Shown here piece by piece: positions 10,701-22,025 of a DNA stretch of 64,000 nucleotides. Source of the DNA: Ectobius pallidus. Lineage: Eukaryota > Arthropoda > Insecta > Blattodea > Ectobiidae. Every line of letters begins with the position of its first letter. Within the stretch, counting starts at the first letter, position 1. The position numbers were made by a program, and so were the translations under genes. Where the stretch lies: the NCBI GenBank assembly GCA_964059195.1, contig CAXKWD010000008.1:44941502-45005501 (forward strand). Reading direction: 5' to 3'. The notes under the pieces are model-generated. The model made no database searches. It saw nothing but the letters and a program-made list of their open reading frames with translations, and had not been told where the DNA came from.

Positions 10701-11371
10701 TTTCCGGAACGAGTTGAGGCAGAGGGCAGCTATTGATGACCCAGAGCTCTCCTCTTCCATGGCGGAGCGACATTACAGATGATGGAACCACTACGTTCTT
10801 AAAGAACATGAGGGACTTATTACTGTGAAACAAGACATCATTACAGCGATGCAAGTCCGTCGTGGCAACTGTAATTCTTTTCATGGACAAGGGTGGAATT
10901 AAAAAGTTCTCTAGAACACATAGGCGCCCCTGACCATAACCTTCAGGTTCCATGATTTTGTCTGCTTCGTCTATCTTCATCTCCAATCGGCCACAGTCTA
11001 TTACAGCTCGGGAAGCTTCCAGAAAATCCCATCCCAGGATGATGTCATGGCTGTATTCACGAAGAACAACAAATCTGAAGGGTTGTGTTAGTGTGTTGAT
11101 AGTTAGCCGAAGAATACACTCACCAACAGGCTGAGCGTACTGCCCATTAGCGACCTTTAGTGAGGAGTGTGCGCTCCCTTTAATATGGTCTTCTTCAGCT
11201 TGCGGCGATAAACATCCGAAATTACTGAATAGGACGCTCCTGAATCGACCAGAGCTCGAATGGGACGATCGTCTATAATCACATCAACATAATTCCTCTC
11301 CATCCTCGTCGAAGTCGTCCCAGGAGGATTTTCGTCAGGTGCGGCCTTACCCCCATCAAAGGTCGCACGGC
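7732..11371 (-). pseudogene. Gypsy pol: protease, RT, RNase H, integrase (broken)
   Basis: Protease shows LVDSGASYSVIS near 11250, then a frameshift near 11160, then the ILGWDFL flap-end motif. RT (10450-9870) has SPVVLVRKKDGSWRFCVDYR, TMDMYSGYWQI and CYLDEIVVFS. The usual YLDD is YLDE (codon 9975-9973), a substitution expected to disable the polymerase. A frameshift near 9850 precedes RNase H (TDASSYGIGVVL, DADCLSR). The integrase zinc finger CRQC equivalent is interrupted by TAG near 8834. The core has GVDLLG, FSDRGAVF and GLTERFN, with 35 residues between the last two acidic residues. A frameshift lies near 8620. A GPYRV module follows near 8040. The protein would reverse transcribe and integrate the element; this copy cannot. 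Confidence 0.9.
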
Positions 11372-12799
11372 TTAGTTTACCTCAGTGCGGCGGTTTGGGG
11401 AGAGACTAGTGCGTGGGTATGGTGATGGTGATCGGCCACGCCGTGGTGATGAGCGACTTTGACTACTTGCCGGAGAGTAACTCCGTCTAGCAGAGCGGCT
11501 ATGATTCTCAGAGATTTCCTGGAATCTATCACGTTGTTGCTCTCTTGCGACACTCCTTCCAGCAGAGCGGCTGTAATCCTCGGAGGTTCTATCCCGAGTT
11601 TGTTCTCTTGCGTCACGGTAATCATTGAACACTTGTTATCGTTCTCGGCAGTAGCGGACTACGTGTCCCGGACTGACACAGCGGAAACGCACAGGTCTAT
11701 TATCTTCCGTCCTCCAGACGTCAGTCTTCCGTCTTGGGGCATAAACGAGAGGTGGTCTCATTCGGCGGCTTGCTTGCAGGGTAGCAACACTAGCATTGGC
11801 CAGTGGAATGTCATAGGCGGGAACGTCAGGAGTTGATACTGGAGCCCCTCTAGACACTGGTGACAGTGACCTCTGCAACTCTTGTCGTACAATATTGATC
11901 AATGTTTGACGATCTCTCTCTTCGGGCTAGGGCGACAAATATTTTCTTATTTCCTCTTGGACAACTTGACGTATGAGGGCTGTCAAGTTCGACTCGGTAT
12001 TTATTGAAGCGACAGCAGTAACATTCGGCAAGCGTTCAAATTTCGCTCCCCTGATCGTCTTCTGATGCATCATTTCGATGCGGCGACACCATTCCATAAA
12101 GTCTGCTGCAGAAGATATATCCTGGGTCAGTAGCGCTTTATACATGTCCTCTGCTACACCCTTCATAAGATGGGCGACTACTTCTGCTTCTGGCATCTTG
12201 GCGTTAACTCTTTGGCAAAGAGCGAGAACATCCTGAATATATGCTTGTGTTGATTCGCCGGAGTTTTGGGCTCTGCATTTCAATTCTTCTTCGGCACGAC
12301 GACGTGACTGCAGCGGGTCACCAAAGTAGTTTCGCAGGGCAGTGGTCAAATCTCCCCAAGATGTGAATTGAGCCTCATTGTTTTCAAACCACTGCTTCGC
12401 AGTACCCGCCAGAAAGATGAACACATTTGCAAGACACATCATGTCATCCCAGCGATTGTACTTGGCAGCTCGGTCGTATTCCTTCAGCCACTTCTCCACG
12501 TCCTCCGAGGGTATGCCAGAAAATATTGGTGGCGTCCTAACTTGTTGTATCATTGTTGCAGCAGCTGGAATCACCGTAGGCGTCGAAGACGCTGGTGGCC
12601 GTGCTGGATTGCTCCCCGCCTGGGTCTGCGGCTGACGACATTGTCCACATTTCCATTTAGTTTTATTCTCCTTGGACATCTTACGGAAATTCACCTCCGA
12701 AAATCCAGCACACGCGAAGAGTAGATTCTTGGTACAGACTGAACATACTATAGCATCTTCCGTGACCAGGGTCTCGGAACAATATGTGCATTTCTCCAT
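11372..12799 (-). pseudogene. Gypsy Gag with N-terminal cysteine-rich finger (two in-frame stops)
   Basis: The likely start is the ATG at 12799, 22 bases inside the LTR border. Residues 1-60 hold CTYC, CSVC, CAG and WKCGQC, a pattern like a PHD/zinc-binding finger and unusual for Gag. A Gag core follows (IFSGIPSEDVEKWLKEYDRAAKYN, AKQWFENN, YFGDP). An in-frame TAG near 11927 and a TAA near 11635 interrupt one continuous frame. A degenerate zinc knuckle is present (RFRCVSPGHVVRYC; the first Cys appears replaced by Arg). The C-terminal part is rich in Arg and Ser (SRSARRSYSP). The frame ends just before the protease frame begins. Gag would form the particle; this copy is truncated. Confidence 0.82.
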
Positions 12800-12820
12800 A
12801 CCCGGCGCCTCCACCACTAA

Positions 12821-13164
12821 TGTTGCGTAGATAGAAGACAACACTTATAGTTATGTATCCGAGTTTTTATTAACTGAAGCATACAGTTCACTCTCTGGTA
12901 CAATACTGAACTTCTAGTTGTACATACAGGGGTATTTATACTAACATGTCAAACTGAGGAATAATCTAGAACTTAACAGAACTTAACAGAAATAGTAAAT
13001 GAACAGAATAGACGAGAAATTACTAGAAAGAATAACTAAATGATTTAAATATTTCTATAAGGAGAAGGTAGGATTCGAACTCGCGAAGTTCAGTTCCGTG
13101 GCCTAGTGCCTTAGCACGCGCGGCCACCGGTACATACACTGCGCTGAAGTTCAATTACGCTGCA
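12821..13164 (-). repeat. Gypsy 5' LTR
   Basis: The 344-bp promoter-side LTR of the minus-strand Gypsy element. It starts TGTTGCGTAG and ends TACGCTGCA in plus-strand reading. The tRNA-like module with GAGTTCGAATCC lies at about 13067-13129 and carries one difference from the other LTR. Confidence 0.92.
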
Positions 13165-14757
13165 ATATTTAAATCCTATACAGACTCAATTAGCAAACCA
13201 TTAAGCCATCTCTGCAATGTATCTCTGAAAACAGGCATTTTTCCCAGTCGTCTTAAGTACTCCATGATTATACCTCTTTTTAAAAAAGGAGATAAAAATG
13301 ATTTTTCTAACTACCGTCCAATATCTTTACTAACAGCTTTTTCTAAAATTTTTGAAAAGGTCATGCTCGTGCGCTTAAGTAAATATTTAGAACAAAATAA
13401 TATTCTAAGCCCTGAACAGTTTGGATTTAGAAAAGGCCTTTCAACAGTAAATGCACTGCATAATTTTACAAATGAAATCCTGGAAGCAATGAATAAGAAA
13501 TTACATGTAGCGGGCCTTTTTTGTGATTTGACAAAGGCTTTTGATTGTGTGAATCATAAAATATTGTTAAGAAAACTAGAGTATTATGGAATAAATGGCA
13601 TTACTTTAAATTGGATAAAGTCTTATTTGACTGATAGGAAACAAAAAGTATGTGTAAAATCAGCTGTTTTGAACCGAAGTTATTTTTCTAATTGGGAGAC
13701 AATTAATCATGGAGTCCCGCAGGGTTCAATTCTAGGACCTTTACTATTCATAGTGTATGTAAACGATTTAGCATCTTATGTAAAAACAATATCAATACCA
13801 ACACTTTTCGCAGATGATACAAGCATAATCATTACTTCTGAAAATCCAGAAAATCTGGAAATATATATAAATTATACATTAAGGCATATGGATATTTGGT
13901 TTGTTGCAAACAAAATCTGTCTAAATTTGAACAAAACAATACTTATAAACTTCAAAACAAAAAATTCCAGGGATGTAAATTTAGATGCTGTATGCAATAA
14001 TATTCCCATAGCAAAGGAGAGCTCAACTAAGTTTCTGGGTTTGAAGATTGATGAAAATTTAAACTGGAAAAATCATATCGAATATATAGTACCAAAACTG
14101 AGTAGTGCATGCTATGTTTTGAGATCCCTAAAAAATCTAGGAAATATAAACATGTTGATAACTGTTTATTACGCTTATTTTCATTCTATCATGAGCTATG
14201 GGATAATTTTCTGGGGATGTTCTACATATTGTAATAAAGTTTTTATTTTGCAAAAGAAGGTTTTACGTATTATAACTGGGACACAAAGAAGGCAGTCATG
14301 CAGAGCCATTTTCAAGAAGCTAAAAATCCTACCTTTGGCTAGTGAATATCTTTGGCAAATATTAAACTTTGTGATAGACAACTTAGATAATTTTGAAACT
14401 AACTCTGACCTACATAATAACAACACTAGAAGGAAATTAGATTTACATATTCCCAGGCCAAATCTCAGCTGTTATCAAAAAGGGGTTTACTATTCTGGAA
14501 TTAAATTCTTTAACAAACTTCCAATAGATGTTAAAAAATTTACTAACTAACCAAAAGAAATGAAATTATTGATAAAGAAATATTTAAATGCACACAGCTT
14601 CTACTCTGTTGATGATTTCATGACAAATAATATGTTAATAGGTTAAATAGTTTATAAATGTAATTCTGTTTAATGCTTTGACAAATTCCACATCCTATAG
14701 TCATCAGACTTTTATGGGATCTATGGAATGCTTTCTTACTTTACTTTACTTTACATT
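13165..14757 (+). pseudogene. Jockey/CR1-like LINE reverse transcriptase and 3' end
   Basis: RT of the interrupted LINE, resuming right after the Gypsy insertion. Seen in order: MIIPLFKKGDKNDFSNYRPIS (RT motif 1), GLFCDLTKAFDCVNH (catalytic Asp), HGVPQGSILGPLLF, LFADDTSIII (catalytic FADD), KFLGLKID, then the thumb with YGIIFWG. The open frame runs 13264-14550. A TAA at 14548-14550 breaks the same frame, which goes on to FYSVDDF and a natural stop at 14644-14646. The 3' end has a short (TTTAC)n tail at about 14733-14757. With its endonuclease pieces this was a near full-length ORF2, killed by insertions rather than by point decay. Confidence 0.9.
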
Positions 14758-15151
14758 ATTTAGTTTACGATGTCCTTTCCCATTATTCAATAAAATTCCC
14801 AATCCTCTTGAGTAATGACTTAAAGTCAGTGTAGATCATTTTACTACAAACCCCACCCTTAATTTTCGTCACATAACAAACCACTTCCATTGTTTTCAAT
14901 GCTACGTTCATTGAATTCGACGAAAGAGTTTTCATTTTTCTTTTTAAGATCTTCACAGTTTACTTTGATGACCACACACCACTACACTTCAAGAGCCACA
15001 ATTTGCACAAGAGCCAATACATTGCAATTTTGATCACTCTTGAAACCCCATATCTTGCAATCAAAAATAAGGCGCGGCGTGCCTATGACATATTATGACT
15101 TCCAGAAGGAACGGCGATTCTGGAACAGTGTATTCATGACTAACAGATGTA
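14758..15151. other. No gene or element recognised
   Basis: AT-rich sequence between the LINE tail and the DD41D mariner. Some open frame on the plus strand from 15040 has no recognisable content. Confidence 0.4.
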
Positions 15152-16078
15152 ATGGGTCTTCCAATAGGGACTTCCGAACTTTGAAAGTTGGTAGCGGTCA
15201 TATTGTTGAAGCTACATCTGTCGAATTGGCTGTTATTTATTCAGTCTGTTTCGCCAAATCACCATGGACGGATATAGCATTCAACAACACGTGCAAATGA
15301 TAAAATTATTTTATCAAAATGGATGTTCTGTTCGGGCAACGTTCTGCGAACTTCGCCCATTTTACGGTCGCCATAATCGGCCCATTTCTGGTTGAATGGG
15401 TACGTCAACAAACAAAACTGTCGAATTTGGGACGATGTCAGTCCACATGAGATCCAAGAGCGTCCAATTCATCCCAAAAAAGTCACTGTTTGGTGTGGAT
15501 TTTGGGCTGGTCCATATTTCTTTCAGAACGACGTTGGCCAGGCCATCACAGTCAACGGCGAGCGCTATAGGTCGATGATTACCAACTTCTTTTGGCCTAA
15601 ATTGGATGATATGGACACCAACGAGATGTGGTTTCAACAGGACGGCGCTACGTGCCACACAGCTCATGCCACATTGGACATTCTGCACGAGCGATTTGAG
15701 GGCATGGTCATCTCACGTGGAGGTGATGTGAACCACCCACCGAGATCGTGCAATTTGACCCCGTTAGACTTTTTCCTGTGGGGTTTTCTTAAGTCGCAGA
15801 TCTATGCGAATAAGCCACAAACCACAGCGGCCCTCAAAGACAACATAATCCATGCCATCGGTCAAATTCAGCCTGATTTATGCGCCAGAGACGTGGAAAA
15901 TTGGACATTTCGGATGCGCGTCACCCAGCGAAGCCGCGGTGGACATTTACATGATGTTATATTTCATACATAATGGCATCGATAGGCCTTTCAAACGAAT
16001 AAAAAAATTCGATGATATCTCACGCATACTTTGTTTTATTTAAATTTAAAGATAGGAAGCGCTTAATGAAAGACCCTT
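15152..16078 (+). mobile_element. DD41D (rosa-like) mariner, internally deleted
   Basis: Imperfect inverted ends: ATGGGTCTTCCAATAGGGAC at 15152 and the complement of AAGGGTCTTTCATTAAGCGC ending at 16078. TA lies outside both ends (15150-15151, 16079-16080). At 927 bp it is about 350 bp shorter than a complete element of this type; the gap falls in the transposase between the DNA-binding region and GYVNKQNCRIW. Confidence 0.75.
15262..15973 (+). pseudogene. DD41D mariner transposase, first catalytic Asp deleted
   Basis: The N-terminal helix-turn-helix region (MIKLFYQNGCSVRATF, then LRPFYGRHNRP) is fused by a deletion near 15385 to the catalytic half. Seen there: WFQQDGATCHTA (Asp codon 15641-15643) and LTPLDFFLWGFLKS (Asp codon 15767-15769), with 41 residues between, the DD41D signature known from the rosa family. 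The segment that should carry the first catalytic Asp (F-S-D-E-A type) is missing. The frame ends at 15973 with RGGHLHDVIFHT. It cannot be active. Confidence 0.8.
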
Positions 16079-18365
16079 TATTTTAAATGACAGTTTCTGG
16101 GATGACTGGGACAAACCTGAAGCGTTTTAAAAAGTAAACAGACCTTTGTGGCCTTCTTTATGAATTTCTCGTGAGCCGATCCTCATTTGTTGGCGCATGC
16201 GCGTAGGGTCGTGGCTTTGTTTAGCTGGGCGGTTCCGCTGCTTGCCGACCTCAGTGTGTCACGCAGCTGCTCTTGAGAATGGTTGAAAGGTTGTCCTAGT
16301 AGCGCAGATTTTCTTCGTTTGGTTGGTGAGTGAGAAATATGAAATTATTTGATAAAAATTCTTAAGCCCCGTCTGAGTATAAGTGCCTTCAGCACCGAGC
16401 TAGCCATATTAGACAGTACTTCCAGAATTCAGAGATGCTTGCGCGTTGTAATTGTGAGAGTCCACCCAGTCAGATTGTCATAGAAACTTAATTAAATATC
16501 ACTGTATATTTCCGAAGTATATTGTCTTCAGGAATAAAGTTGACAGAATATGGTGTGCCTTCTTATAATAGTTATTTGCTTATGCCTTCCCTGTTAGCGT
16601 GGCTATGTTAAGGTTAATATTCCAGTTTGGGCGCGTGCCAAGGTCTGTCATCATGCGAGGTAGCTAGGTCAATGTTCCACATTACTGGATTTCTATTATT
16701 ATGTTATGCGTTGCCTCTGTAATTTATTCAGTATCGCGATGTTTTAGTGAGTCTATACTATGTGTTAATATTCAAATTGCTGTCTGCATTATATGCCATC
16801 ATTCTTTTCCGATGTAGTTAAATTTCTGGTTAAAGTCTGGGGATAGAAATTATTGTGGTTAGTTATGCTCCTTTTCTTAATGTTTCAATTTTCTGGGGGT
16901 AAATTCCTTGCCCTTGAAATTAATATTTATTACAGTTTTCTGAGATAATAACTACCTTAAAGGTTTAAATATCAGATTTATGGTATTCTGCGGCCCTATT
17001 AATGTTGTTCTTTAAATATGTGGGCGAGTCATGTACCTTACCTTGCATTCTTAATTGCTGTTCCGCGGTGCTATTTATAATCTGATTGCGGTCTGCTGTG
17101 TACAGTAACCTAGTGGGTGCTTATGATCGTTTGCTATTTGATATTTTCTGCTTTCTCCCTAAGCGATTATTTGGGCTATATTGTTCATATTACATAAATT
17201 AATTCTAAATACAATTTTGGTCATAATATTTTTTCCTTGGGGAAATTTATTACTACTTTTCCTCTGCATTTTGCGGTAGATATATATGGGAATTTTCTTA
17301 TTATCGTAGTTCTGCTTTTCATTTCCTATTTTCATTATTGTGTAGTAGGTTGGGTATTTAGGCTGTATCCTGCGTCAGGTTCGGGGCACTTGCTAATGCT
17401 GATTCATGTCTATTTTGATTACCATTTTTGCTTTTGCCAGATTTAGACATTATTATATTTGATCTTGGTTAGGTGCTGTCTGCATAGCAATTATTAATTG
17501 CAGTACCAAAATTCTTAATATCATTCTTAAAACAATTAATTGTCTTGTAGGACATAATCTTATTAAATTATTAATTACAAGTAAATTATCGAGAGATTTG
17601 TATATATAGTTTACATTCATTCTTTGGTGAAAATATATTATTGTTACACTTATTACAATTGTGCCTACATCTTTCTTATTTTGGTATCCTACCTCACCTG
17701 GCATTGTTGGTTCGATCTACTCCTCCGGGTTCCTAACCCAGTATTGTGCGCTTCCAGAGTTTTTATAGGTAGCAGTTTTGTATATTATACAATTAGATCA
17801 GATTTTTAGTAAGATTCTTGCTGTTTATAATTATTTAAAATTATTTTTCTTGTGCACTGAATTTTTTGGTATCTATGTTCAGAGTATACCTCCCCGTAGT
17901 TTATGAAAGAAGTTAAGGAATTAATTAATGACTATTAGTATACTCTTATATAACCTAACCCATATATAAACAGAAAAAAAGTAAAGCAGTGCAAACCTTC
18001 GGCTGCTGCTACTCTGCAGCGATCTTTTTCCAGAAGCAAGTAGCAGCCGAAATCCACTCGCCCGAGATACTCTCATTTATTATCAACGTCGGGAAAGCCC
18101 AAGTCAGTTGATGTTAACTTACTTTTTTCTACTAAAAATGTGTTTTTTTTTCCGCTGAGTTTACCACCCTTGACGCTAATACATGTGTATTCGTTTCAGG
18201 TTTATTTCAAGTAACGATTCATGTGGTTTGGGTAGTTCAACGTTCATCCTTACCAATAAGAGGAGCATCGTCAGCAAAACCCATGGTAGTAATAAGCATA
18301 AACTTACAATAACGATTAGAGCCAAAAAAGGAAAGATCAACTTAATCGTTAGTTATTACTGCTTG
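16079..18365. other. Long non-coding stretch, no element recognised
   Basis: T-rich sequence with a GC-rich patch at 16170-16330. No open frame with recognisable content. A 10-bp stem (TTCGGCTGCT / AGCAGCCGAA, 17998-18051) could form a hairpin of unknown meaning. It may be the leader of a decayed LTR element, but no ends were found. Confidence 0.4.
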
Positions 18366-19110
18366 CTTACAAGACCCGGCGTCGCTCAGGTTTTGTATTT
18401 TGCGGGTAACTCAACAATTAACTACGGAGGACTTTTGATTTCTAAGTTGTAAATCCTTATAAATGTAAGGATCTAGAGTTTGATTCAGTTAAATTCTTTA
18501 TTCGAGCGAAGAAGAACGACTTATCACACTCAAACTATTCCCTCAGAAAAGACTAGATATGGCATTTACTGCTCATACAGGACTTAGATTTTGGAAACCC
18601 TTTGCTTTTACGCACCATGCCTGGTAGGGGTTGAAATAAGAAGAAACAGAAATTCCGGTAACATAACATTTTACGGTCTTTACGAGATAGCCTATTTTGT
18701 TTCCTAATTTCATGGACTAAAATCAAAAGAAAATCAATATCAGTTTCACGCATTCTTGCCCACTAATCTGGAACACAGTAATATACTGCACACTTAAGTC
18801 TAAAAATGTTCTACCCTATTTTATATTTTTTTACATGCTTAGGGCTTACAATAAACATCCCTATTTTCAACTCATACAAAGTATGAATAACGTACCCATC
18901 ACTACCCATCGTTGGCACAAACTCAGGCTCAGACAACTGAAAATGCTGTCAGCGCAATATTTCTTATTCTACATAAAAATTTTAAGTGAGAAAATTATAT
19001 TCTCCATGCCTAGTATAAAGAAAGTCACGTGATGCATCACACCCGTTACATATTTACATGGATTCCATTCTCCATCATTGATATATAGAAATTAGTTATG
19101 TAATTAGATA
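18366..19110. repeat. CCCGGCGTCGC-headed interspersed repeat (copy 1)
   Basis: Begins AAGACCCGGCGTCGCTCAGG and shares many blocks with 32702-33566, in the same order. Examples: CACTCAAACTATTCCCTCAG, GCCTGGTAG, ATAAGAAGAAACAGAAATTC and ATGGATTCCATTCT. No coding potential. The class is unknown; similar heads occur in insect non-autonomous elements. The 3' limit is approximate. Confidence 0.7.
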
Positions 19111-19130
19111 GTTATTAGATGCAAGTTAGA

Positions 19131-19721
19131 AGTGGAAACAAAAATAATTTAACAAGTTTCAGAATTTAACTACCTAGGAACTCTGATAACAAACACTAGA
19201 AATCTAATTCATGAAGTAAAGAAACAAGCCTACAGAGCAATGCAGATATCAGTTGTATGAAAGACATAATTTGGAGAAACAAGTGCATGGCGATAGACAG
19301 TAAAGTGCGCATTTATAAAACAATATTAAGACCAATCTTAACATATGCAGCAGAAATGAGAGCAGACACAAACAAAACTAAACAGATATTAAGCACATGT
19401 GAAATGAAGGTGCTAAGAACAATTCAGGGAAAACTTTATTAGATAAGATACACAATACAGAAATTAGGGACAAATGCCAAATTCAGGACATAACTAAATT
19501 TACCAATGACAGAAGAAAATTTTGAAAAGAACACGTTGATAGATTGGAAAACAATCGCCTAGCAAAAAAGGCACAAGAAAGCAGATCAGACGGAAAAAGA
19601 TTAAGAGGAAGACCTGCTACGAAATGGAAAGACAGTACACATGACTCATCTGAGGAATAAAGGGGAAATAAACAGGATGCCATCCTAAATCACAAGAAGA
19701 AGAAGAAGAAGAAGAAGAAGA
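19131..19721 (+). pseudogene. Non-LTR retrotransposon fragment, RT C-terminal region with (AAG)n tail
   Basis: Decayed C-terminal part of a LINE RT protein. Readable blocks are FNYLGTLITN near 19165, VRIYKTILRPILTYAAEM near 19305 and LSTCEMKVLRTIQGK near 19390, then RLRGRPATKWKDS near 19600. Several stops and shifts separate them. The piece ends in GAAGAAGAAG repeats (19694-19721), a typical microsatellite-like LINE 3' tail. It is 5'-truncated and belongs to a different LINE group from the one at 1830-14757; RTE-like is a guess. Confidence 0.72.
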
Positions 19722-21086
19722 GTTATGTAGAGAGCCTCTCTAATTATAATGATTTGTCAAAGCCTAGTAAAATTCAACTGCAAAAGCCCTATGTGAACAC
19801 TGCAAACAATACTGTTGTCATGAGAACTGAATTGCATTTAATGAATGCAGTGTAATATTTTCAGAAATTAGGTCCCTAACTTTATTTATACTGGTAACAT
19901 TGAAGATTTCAGTAGCTCCTTCGGACAACGTGGATCATTTTGCAAACAGCCGTGCGTAAATCGATCCTGTAGTTTTTTTTTTATAACGGATACATTTACG
20001 AATACTGCCTTTGGGATACAGATTACAGATCATTCTTTTTATCGTTCGTATCGGTAATTATCGCGATGAGCTGCAATAATAGTATAAAGTAATAATAATA
20101 ATAATAATAGCCTACTTATAATATGAAATGATTCACGATTAATGAGGGACTACAATTTTTTATAGTGTGGCTGGTTCTATTGATTTTCGAAAGCTGCCCC
20201 ATGCAGCAGATGAATGCGAGGGGTGTGTTGTGACGCTGAAGGGTGGGAAGGGGTAGCTAGAAACGCACTTTGAGGTGCCACGTGATGTCTGTGTAGCTGC
20301 TAAATTTCATACTACATGCATCATAAACTGGGTTGGTTATTTCAAGAGGGGTTAGAAAGCTTATATTTCAAAACTCTCGCGCAACGGTGCCCCCGGGATG
20401 TGCAAAATACTTGTACAAACAACGCAGAAAATTATTAATTTATCGTCCAAAGTTGAAAGCTCGATATTGAAGGCGCTTAGGGGCCTCGAAAATCTCCACC
20501 TGTTGTATCTCAAGATAAAATAACTTGAAAAATGCTTTTCAATATCGCAAGGTGATATTATGCTTGGAAGTTAATTCTATCCACCTAGAGAGAAGCATCT
20601 TAACGGTACTCATCAAAATATTAACCCAAAATCCATAACGCAGTTAAATAAAGCAATATTCATAAGCATTCGTCTGTCAGACTACTATTCTTATTATATA
20701 ATTTTTATGCATTATTACTGTTTAACATGTATTCTTCATATGCATTTCCAACCAAATTTTTTAAAAATGTTCTCTTTCCATAGAGTTTATGCATAGTTCT
20801 CCCTCCTGCCCCTTACATGTGAAATGCTTTCACGTGCAACACTTGAACCTAGTCATTCTTCGCCTTTTTCAAGGGCAGAAGGCACATTTCTTCCTATATG
20901 AGGTCCCCTGAGGTTGATACTCTACGTCTGGAGCATTCTCTCCAAATATCCTGAATATTCTTCTATAGGCCAGGCTAGTTGGAATACATTCTGTTACGGG
21001 TAGGCATATATGCCATGTAATAAAGAAATATAAGCAACATTTGTATTGTAAACCAGTTATTATATTCCACTATCAATATCTTGTAG
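19722..21086. other. No gene recognised; (AAT)n microsatellite
   Basis: AT-rich sequence with an (AAT/TAA)n tract at about 20088-20108. No coding region or element ends were seen. Confidence 0.45.
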
Positions 21087-21805
21087 CACTAGGGTTACCA
21101 GATGTCCATATTTAGCAGGACATGTACTTATATTTTAAGGATGTTCTGGCATCCTCATTTATTTTTTAAAACATGCAATATATAATTTTTGTATAAGCAT
21201 TCTTTAACAATTGATAATGGATGTTTTATTTGCAGACTTTACCAAATGACGTCTCTGAGCATCGTATCAAAATATGATTTCGGTTGAAATTGTCATTTTT
21301 TTGTACACTTATGCACATTTCACTTTTATTATTACCGTTTTTAATCCTTTTTTATAATCTCTTTGTAGAGAACTTCTAATTTAGATCCTGCTATTGGTAG
21401 TAGGCTAATGACTAGAATGTTATGGAAATATCATATTATGCTGCTAGTTTTATTTTATGCGTTCAGTTCATAAATGGGGAAAAGAAAACGCAAGTTTACT
21501 GCTGAGTTGGAGATGGGATACAAATGCTTAATAAATGGCCGTTCTGATGAGAAAGCCGATTGTTTATTTGGCAAAGCTTTGTTGCTAACCGTGCAGTCTC
21601 ATCAGATAAATGTGTAGGCTACATCAAGCTAGCAGTATGGATAAGAATGTTCATACAGGCGCAGATGGATATAAATTTAGACTACCGGATAAATGTAGAC
21701 CTCCAAAACACACCCGTTTAATAATTTTAATGTTTTCTGCTTTTGTCCTATCTTTTTAGTCTCAAATGTCCTTCTTTCCACCCATAACCATCTGGTGACC
21801 CTGTG
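21087..21805. mobile_element. Non-autonomous TIR element (CACTAGGGTTACCAGATG ends)
   Basis: Left end CACTAGGGTTACCAGATG and right end complementary to CACAGGGTCACCAGATG. Further inward similarity includes AAGGACAT. TAG flanks both ends (21084-21086, 21806-21808), a possible 3-bp duplication. The element is 719 bp with no coding capacity. Superfamily uncertain; the ends resemble hAT-type MITEs, but an 8-bp duplication was not found. Confidence 0.6.
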
Positions 21806-22025
21806 TAGAACCTCAATTAAAAAATACGATCTTTACTGTTACTAAGGACTCACCTGTATTCAAGAGGTAAGGACTGAAAACCAAATATTGTGTGCTCAAA
21901 GTATATTAAGCCTGAATTTTGTTCTTTGTGTAGAAACACATAAATTTATAAACAGAGAGCAAATGACTGTGTGAAAATAAATAGATTACTGCATTCATTT
22001 AATTAATATAGATTAACATTCGTTT

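Larger units (their letters stand above)
7402..13164 (-). mobile_element. Ty3/Gypsy LTR retrotransposon, recent but broken
   Basis: Two 344-bp LTRs (7402-7745 and 12821-13164) begin TG and end CA, flanked by ATAT (7398-7401 and 13165-13168), a 4-bp target duplication. The internal part of about 5.1 kb is coded on the minus strand in the order gag, protease, RT, RNase H, integrase, with no env. A purine-rich tract (GGAGAGGGGG) precedes the 3' LTR. A TGGTGGAGGCGCCGGG stretch just after the 5' LTR is a possible primer-binding site. I noted only two differences between the LTRs, so insertion is recent; yet gag and pol carry several stops and frameshifts. Confidence 0.92.

Noticed and set aside
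11372..11640. Overlapping frames rich in His/Arg/Ser on both strands
   Set aside because: Explained by the Arg/Ser-rich C-terminus of the Gypsy Gag; the other frames are shadows.
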